NCBI RefSeq assembly: GCF_964019385.1
Contig: NC_088655.1
Location: 5,249,458 to 5,313,457 of the forward strand
Origin: Sycon ciliatum
Lineage: Eukaryota; Porifera; Calcarea; Leucosolenida; Sycettidae
Length of the DNA: 64,000 bases
Reading direction: 5' to 3'
The notes under the pieces were generated by a model that had not been told where the DNA came from, searched no databases, and saw only the letters and a list, made by a program, of their open reading frames with translations. Shown one piece after another: positions 59,430-64,000 of the stretch (position 1 is the stretch's first letter; every line of letters starts with the position of its first letter). The position numbers and the translations under genes are program-made.

Positions 59430-62240
59430 ATAACAAGGTATCCGTATGGGTTGAGCTTCACCCAATCTTAGGCTCCCCGACACCCATCCTCGTCTGCTGT
59501 ACCTACCGTCCGCCCTCAGTCAAAACCACGGAAATAGACCACTTCTGTGATATGCTAGCTAGTGCTTTGGTAACCGTTCCCATGTCATCGTACCATGTCA
59601 TAATGGCTGGGGACTTCAACAGTAAGCACAAACGGTGGTGCCCATCGGATTTAACGTGTCCTGCTGGGGCGGCACTTTTTCGCACCCTTACCTGCTTCGG
59701 TTTGGATCAGCTGGTGCAGAGTCCAACGCACACAACATCTTCCGGAACACAGTCATGTCTAGACCTTGTCTTCACGAACCAACCCCTGCTGGCGACGGAC
59801 GTTCACACAGCTTGCGCTCTTGGCTCCTCGGACCATCTCATGGTTTCATGCCAGTTCGCCGTCTCATTGCCCTCGGATCCAGACCTGCCACTTCCTTCTC
59901 GCAAACCGTTCCCATATCGCTTCCGTCGAGTTCCCTCTCAGTGCTGGGACTCTATGAACGCTGATTTCTCCTGCCACGACTGGTCGTTTCTGCAACCAGA
60001 AGGCTCTCCAACTGTTGACGCCGCGGTAGATCACTTTGCAGCCGTCCTTGAACGAGGGTTCCAACAGCACCTCTCTAACTTTGCTATCGGCTACAACAAC
60101 CGGAAACATTCCAACCCAACATCCTCGACATCTAGTCCCCCATGGGTGACACGGTCCCTCGTATCTGAAGTGAAGCGCAAGGGTGATCTTTTCAGCATCT
60201 ACAAGAAATTCCCAACGCCGGTTAACCGGGAGGCTTACCGAGTTCAACGCAACTTCGTCAAGCACCTTTCTCGTACCTCACACCGCTCCTTTCTAAACTC
60301 TCTTTCTGCAACACTCTCCTCCCCCGATCGCCCATCACTCCACCAATTCATTCGCAACCAGTGCCGCGGGACCTCCCGCGCGCCAATCCAGTACCTGACG
60401 GACTCCCATGGCAACCGCCAGCACGATGTGAAGGCGATTGCAGACACACTGAACAAGCAGTTTGTTTCATCCGGCATTCCGGAAGATCCGAATTGGGTCA
60501 TTCCATCGCTGTCCCCAGCCCCTGAACTTAGCGCACCACTCACACGCGTCGTTACCACGACTGCTACCGTCTGTAAGCACCTCAAACTCCTGAAGAATTG
60601 TAAGTCCCCTGGCGAAGATGGCATACCCAATGAGGTTCTCAAATGGCTTGCGCCATCTCTGTCCTATCCCTTGTGCCTGCTCTTTAACATGTCATATCGT
60701 ACAGGAGTATTTCCGTCCGTCTGGAAATCTGCTGTTATCGTCCCGATCTAAAAGAAAGGCCAACGCTCTCAGGCTGGCAACTACAGACCAATCTCTCTCC
60801 TTCCCGCTGTGTCCAAGGTCTGTGAACGTATTTTCTTTGAGTCTCTGTACTGCCACGTCACCCCAGCGCTTTCACCATCTCAATCCGGTTTCTGCCGTGG
60901 AGACTCCACAACTTTCCAACTAACACGTCTAGTACAAGACATCTACACCCAGCGGAACCTTAGGCGGCATGTTGGCATCGTGTTCTTTGACCTAGCGAAA
61001 GCTTTCGACACCGTCTGGCATCGTGGTCTGCTTGCAAAGCTAGAGTCCGTCTTCTTGGTACACGGTCCAGCCCTGCAATGGCTCTCATCCTATCTTTCCT
61101 GCCGCCACCAGACTGTCAGAGTATCTACCTCCCTATCAGACCCATTACTAGTCGTGTCTGGGGTACCCCAGGGGTCCATACTTGGGCCGCTCCTATTTCT
61201 ACTGTACGTTAATGACTTGCCAGCCCTTGTACCAAATGTAAGTCTTTTTGCTGACGACACTGCTCTGATGTGCTCCGACAGCTCGGCAGACAACCTCACG
61301 GCCTCCATGCAGTCCGGGGTCAACGCTACAGTAACATGGATGGAAACCTGGAAACTGAAGCCTAACCTCGCCAAAACCGAGGCCATGTTCTTCTCTCCCT
61401 CGCCCACCACTCAACTTCTGTATTTTCCTGGTCTAAATAGTACACCTATTAAAGTTGTTAACGAGCACAAGCACCTGGGCGTTATTCTCGACCGCCAACT
61501 CTCCTGGTCTCCACAAGTCCAGTCTGTGTGCAAGCGTGCGAGTGCGTCCTTAGGTATGCTACAACCCCACTGCCAACACTTGAATGATAACTGCAGAAAA
61601 TTGTTCTTTAAGTCGTACATTTTGCCTATATTTGACTATTGCGATATAGCTTGGTGCGGGTTGTCTCAGACTTTACTCCACAGACTGGAGGTACATCAAC
61701 GCTTGCTTCTGAAAATTCTGTTTCGAAAAGACCAAACATTTGCCTCCATTTGTCTTTATAAACTTGCTTCCACGCACCCTCTTCTTGCCCGACATCAGCA
61801 GCATCTTTGTATCCTTGTGCAAAAAATCTTCCTAGCCCAAGTCCCGAAACATATTGCCAAGTACAACTGGTTTGTTACCACTAGACCAACACGCAATGCC
61901 TTATCACTGCCCCGAGCTAGTTCCTCTCTGTTTTTGAAATCCCCTTTCTTCTCAGCATACTCCCTTTGGTCTAACCTGCCTACTAGCATCAAGACATGCC
62001 AGGATATCAGGAAATTCACAGTCCAGCTTTCCACACTGTCTCATCCGAAGTGATCCCATGTATTATTAATGTGCCTCCCTTTCTTTTTCTCTCCCTATCT
62101 CCTTTCCCTCTCTGACAGCATCTTTCTTTCTTTTTTCCCTTTTAGCTTGCCGTGGTTGGCTATCACCTGACCTCTCATGTTTATTGGCAGTCTTCGGACG
62201 GGCCAGGAGATGTTGAATAAATAAATAAATAAATAAATAC
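59430..62240 (+). mobile_element. CR1/Jockey-like LINE copy 2, 5'-truncated
   Basis: It begins inside the AP endonuclease coding region (VSVWVELHPILG near 59440) and runs through RT to a C/T-rich 3' UTR and an (AATA)n tail at 62214-62240. Same type as LINE copy 1. Confidence 0.88.
59435..62053 (+). pseudogene. LINE ORF2 (endonuclease and RT) with one nonsense codon
   Basis: A single reading frame from the truncated 5' end to 62053, broken only by TAA at 60749-60751 (VPI-stop-KKG). The endonuclease part has CCTYRPP, MAGDFNSKHKRW and GSSDHLMVSC. The RT part has GEDGIPNEVLKW, FFDLAKAFDTVWHRGL, GVPQGSILGPLLFLLYVND and the catalytic FADDTALM. The C-terminal region is SYILPIFDYC and KSPFFSAYSLWSNLP. 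An otherwise open frame after truncation implies a young insertion. It could not be functional without its N-terminus. Confidence 0.9.
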
Positions 62241-62534
62241 CAAATAAGGAAGGCCCCAGGCCTTGTGTGAAGACATAAAAGGCGATTATGAATCCGTTTA
62301 CGGGAGATAAATAAATAATTTGACATGACTTGTAAATAAGGCAGACTTGTCACGTAGAGGCCAAAAAGGCAACGTGTCAATAGTATGGATACAACACATG
62401 TTTGGAATGTGGATAAAAAAATGGAGCAGAATTCGAGCAATTACCCGCCATAAGGTTTGTATTGTTTTGCCAACTTCACTGCTTTTCGAACAGAATCCGC
62501 CGGTCCCTACTTGGTACTGAGTCCATGAGAAATT
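62241..62534. repeat. dispersed repeat (shared with 18395-18515) and flank
   Basis: 62396-62508 matches 18395-18515. The rest has no feature. Confidence 0.6.
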
Positions 62535-62756
62535 CTAGTTCTTTTCGAGCCTCCTGACCTGGACTCGGCAAAGGCAGTTGTTTTGGAACGAACTCTTTCT
62601 GTTTAGAGCCGCTCCTTCATCCTGGTCCAAATTTAGCAATGCATCAGTGTCTACTTCAGTATCGCTAGAGATGCTATCGCCAGAGCCTCTGTCACAACTA
62701 GAAAACTCTTCTTCGTCTGTTTGATATTCACGTATGTATCCTCCATAGCTCTCCAT
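62535..62756 (-). other. short acidic ORF, unassigned
   Basis: The minus-strand frame from an internal Met: ESYGGYIREYQTDEEEFSSC, an acidic Ser/Asp stretch, then a basic end. It could be an exon or a transposase N-terminus; there is no firm support. Confidence 0.15.
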
Positions 62757-63124
62757 TATTCTAAAAGTAAAAAAACCTCGTACATAATTTCTCCAGATTT
62801 GTGTCACTTGAACTGCCTCGGCCTCGGTTGGGCATGCTTCACAATTGTATAATTTTTTATTATTATTTTTTACTATGTTCACATTCCCAGCTCGAAAATA
62901 GTAAAGGAAGACAATGGTACTGAGACTAGGACGAACGTGACAAATATTGTGCAGGGGCTGCACCGAGACACAGCAGTGATGGTGGGGCATTGATGGCTCT
63001 GCCGACCTGAGGTCTCGGCATCACGGCCAAAAACACGCACCAAAAATAAAAGATATAGGCTTCTGAGCTGTACGAATCAGCAAAGCGGGAGAAACTGTGA
63101 GACTGTTAACACATTACAAGGGTT

Positions 63125-63265
63125 GTGGATGAGCGGAGCATCATCATGGCTGATCATGGCGAGTCGATTGTCCGAGCCAGTTGTGGTGCATAGATAGGGA
63201 TAGACGCGCGAGAGCATCATCATAGCTAGTCGACTGCCCAGAGCCAGTTTGTGCTTCGCAGATGG
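63125..63265 (+). repeat. diverged direct repeat
   Basis: AGCATCATCATGGCTGATCA...GAGCCAGTTGTG (63139 on) recurs as AGCATCATCATAGCTAGTCG...GAGCCAGTTTGTG (63212 on). Confidence 0.6.
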
Positions 63266-63477
63266 CGAAAAACTTTGGATTTTAATGCTTGCATTCCCTT
63301 GCTGTGGGGAGGCTGGGACAGAAGAGCGGCGGGGAGGGAGTTCCAGTCACTAATACTGCAGTGTGGGAACGAGCGCTTCAATGGCAGTGGGACAGATGCA
63401 AGCAGCTGGTGTTGGAGCTGGTGGTCATGGCCAATGACACTTTTTTTTCTCTGCAAAATCCACATATCCCCAGACAC
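63226..63477 (-). mobile_element. LINE ORF2 C-terminus, copy 3
   Basis: The minus strand reads SFPHCSISDWNSLPAALL and LKSKVFRHLRSTNWLW, the extreme C-terminus of a LINE ORF2. It aligns with the neighbouring fragment at 63557-63994 (FPHSVIPIWNQLP, LLRTNWHW). These are two related LINE ends in the same orientation. Confidence 0.75.
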
Positions 63478-63556
63478 TGGAGTGAATAATGGAGTGTGGT
63501 GGTGGGGCTCATTAAGCTCCGCCGACTAGAGGTCTCGGCTTCATAGCTCCATGGAC

Positions 63557-63994
63557 TCACCAAGGGGAGATTGGGTAGGGAGGATTAAATTGAAAAAGAA
63601 AACAGAAGAAAGAAAATGGAAAGATTGTATTGCTCAGTGAGCAAAAGAATAAGTTGATTATTGATGTGAACGCTGTTAGACTTTTAAATTCAAGAGGAGA
63701 CTGTGTGTGAGGAGAAATTACATGTATGTTCCAGTGCCAGTTCGTTCTGAGGAGGTGGTGATAAGCTGCTGTCTTGAACTTGTGGATGTTCTTTGGGTGA
63801 AATGGGTGGGGAATGATAGAGGAAGGCAGCTGGTTCCAAATTGGGATGACGGAGTGGGGAAAGGCTCGGCTCACATTGCTCCGGGAATTGGCAGGAAGAA
63901 CATTCTGTAACTGATGGGGATGCGTGGTGGACAGTCGTACAGCCTGGCGGGTGAGGCGTGTGGTCCTGGGTTGGTGTGTCGGGGGTGGAGCCAT
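63557..63994 (-). mobile_element. LINE ORF2 C-terminus, copy 4, open at the window edge
   Basis: The minus strand reads RLTRQAVRLSTTHPHQLQNV, AFPHSVIPIWNQLPSSI and FKTAAYHHLLRTNWHWN, then 3' UTR. The upstream part lies outside the window. Confidence 0.75.
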
Positions 63995-64000
63995 TCTCGA

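Overview
This 64 kb window is eukaryotic and almost certainly from an invertebrate animal. It is packed with animal-type transposable elements (BEL/Pao, Ty3/Gypsy, several non-LTR lineages, PIF/Harbinger, TTAA-target and TA-target DNA transposons, a Crypton-like fragment). Where exons can be seen they have GT-AG borders, and there is no bacterial-style operon structure. I cannot name the species; the repertoire would suit a sponge, cnidarian or other marine invertebrate. Only one stretch looks like a host gene, a probable aldo-keto reductase exon at 38113-38253. The rest is mobile DNA, its wreckage, and tandem repeats.

Layout. 1-2.6 kb: 3' part of a BEL/Pao element, cut off at the RT catalytic motif. 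2.9-7.05 kb: a nearly full CR1/Jockey-like LINE on the minus strand, with a TAATG overlap between ORF1 and a frameshifted ORF2. 7.2-12.5 kb: an apparently intact, recently inserted 4.9 kb Gypsy element with identical 150 bp LTRs and a GTCAG target duplication, sitting inside the integrase zinc-finger region of an older Gypsy relic. 12.75-19.3 kb: a non-coding accessory zone with a 29-bp tandem array, a 1.4 kb TTAA-flanked element, a Crypton-like tyrosine-recombinase fragment and a dense cluster of long palindromes (foldback elements).

19.3-37.7 kb is one very large BEL/Pao element on the minus strand. It is delimited by ~576 bp LTRs, a perfect ATCAG target duplication, an initiator-tRNA-Met-like primer site and a polypurine tract. 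Its pol gene has been blown apart by a 1.06 kb array of a 9-bp unit, by a ~630 bp insertion carrying a LINE fragment, and by a 9.7 kb block at the RT/RNase H border. That block is a 13-bp minisatellite (unit ACTCAGTGTRTGT) invaded at four places by non-LTR retroelements that encode an RT plus a restriction-like endonuclease (RLE). One of these copies is full length (27236-31574). This apparent minisatellite-directed RLE retrotransposon colony, nested inside an LTR element, is the most unusual system in the window.

37.7-41.8 kb: the aldo-keto reductase exon, several MITEs, a perfect 23-bp-arm palindrome and a 27-bp array. 41.8-50.1 kb: remains of a PIF/Harbinger transposon (Q-rich accessory gene on plus, DDE transposase on minus). 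A 2.6 kb TTAA-flanked transposon with a DEDDh-exonuclease-like fragment is nested in it, and the transposase catalytic domain is split by a 0.85 kb array of a 9-bp unit. 50.1-64 kb: MITEs, LINE fragments, a retroelement protease remnant, two TIR elements with small ORFs, and a second CR1/Jockey-like LINE (59.43-62.24 kb) whose ORF2 is broken by one nonsense codon.

A recurring theme is that ~1 kb minisatellite arrays have grown inside transposon coding sequence three times here, and one of them has become a landing pad for RLE retrotransposons. All functional statements rest on motifs read by eye; no database search was possible.
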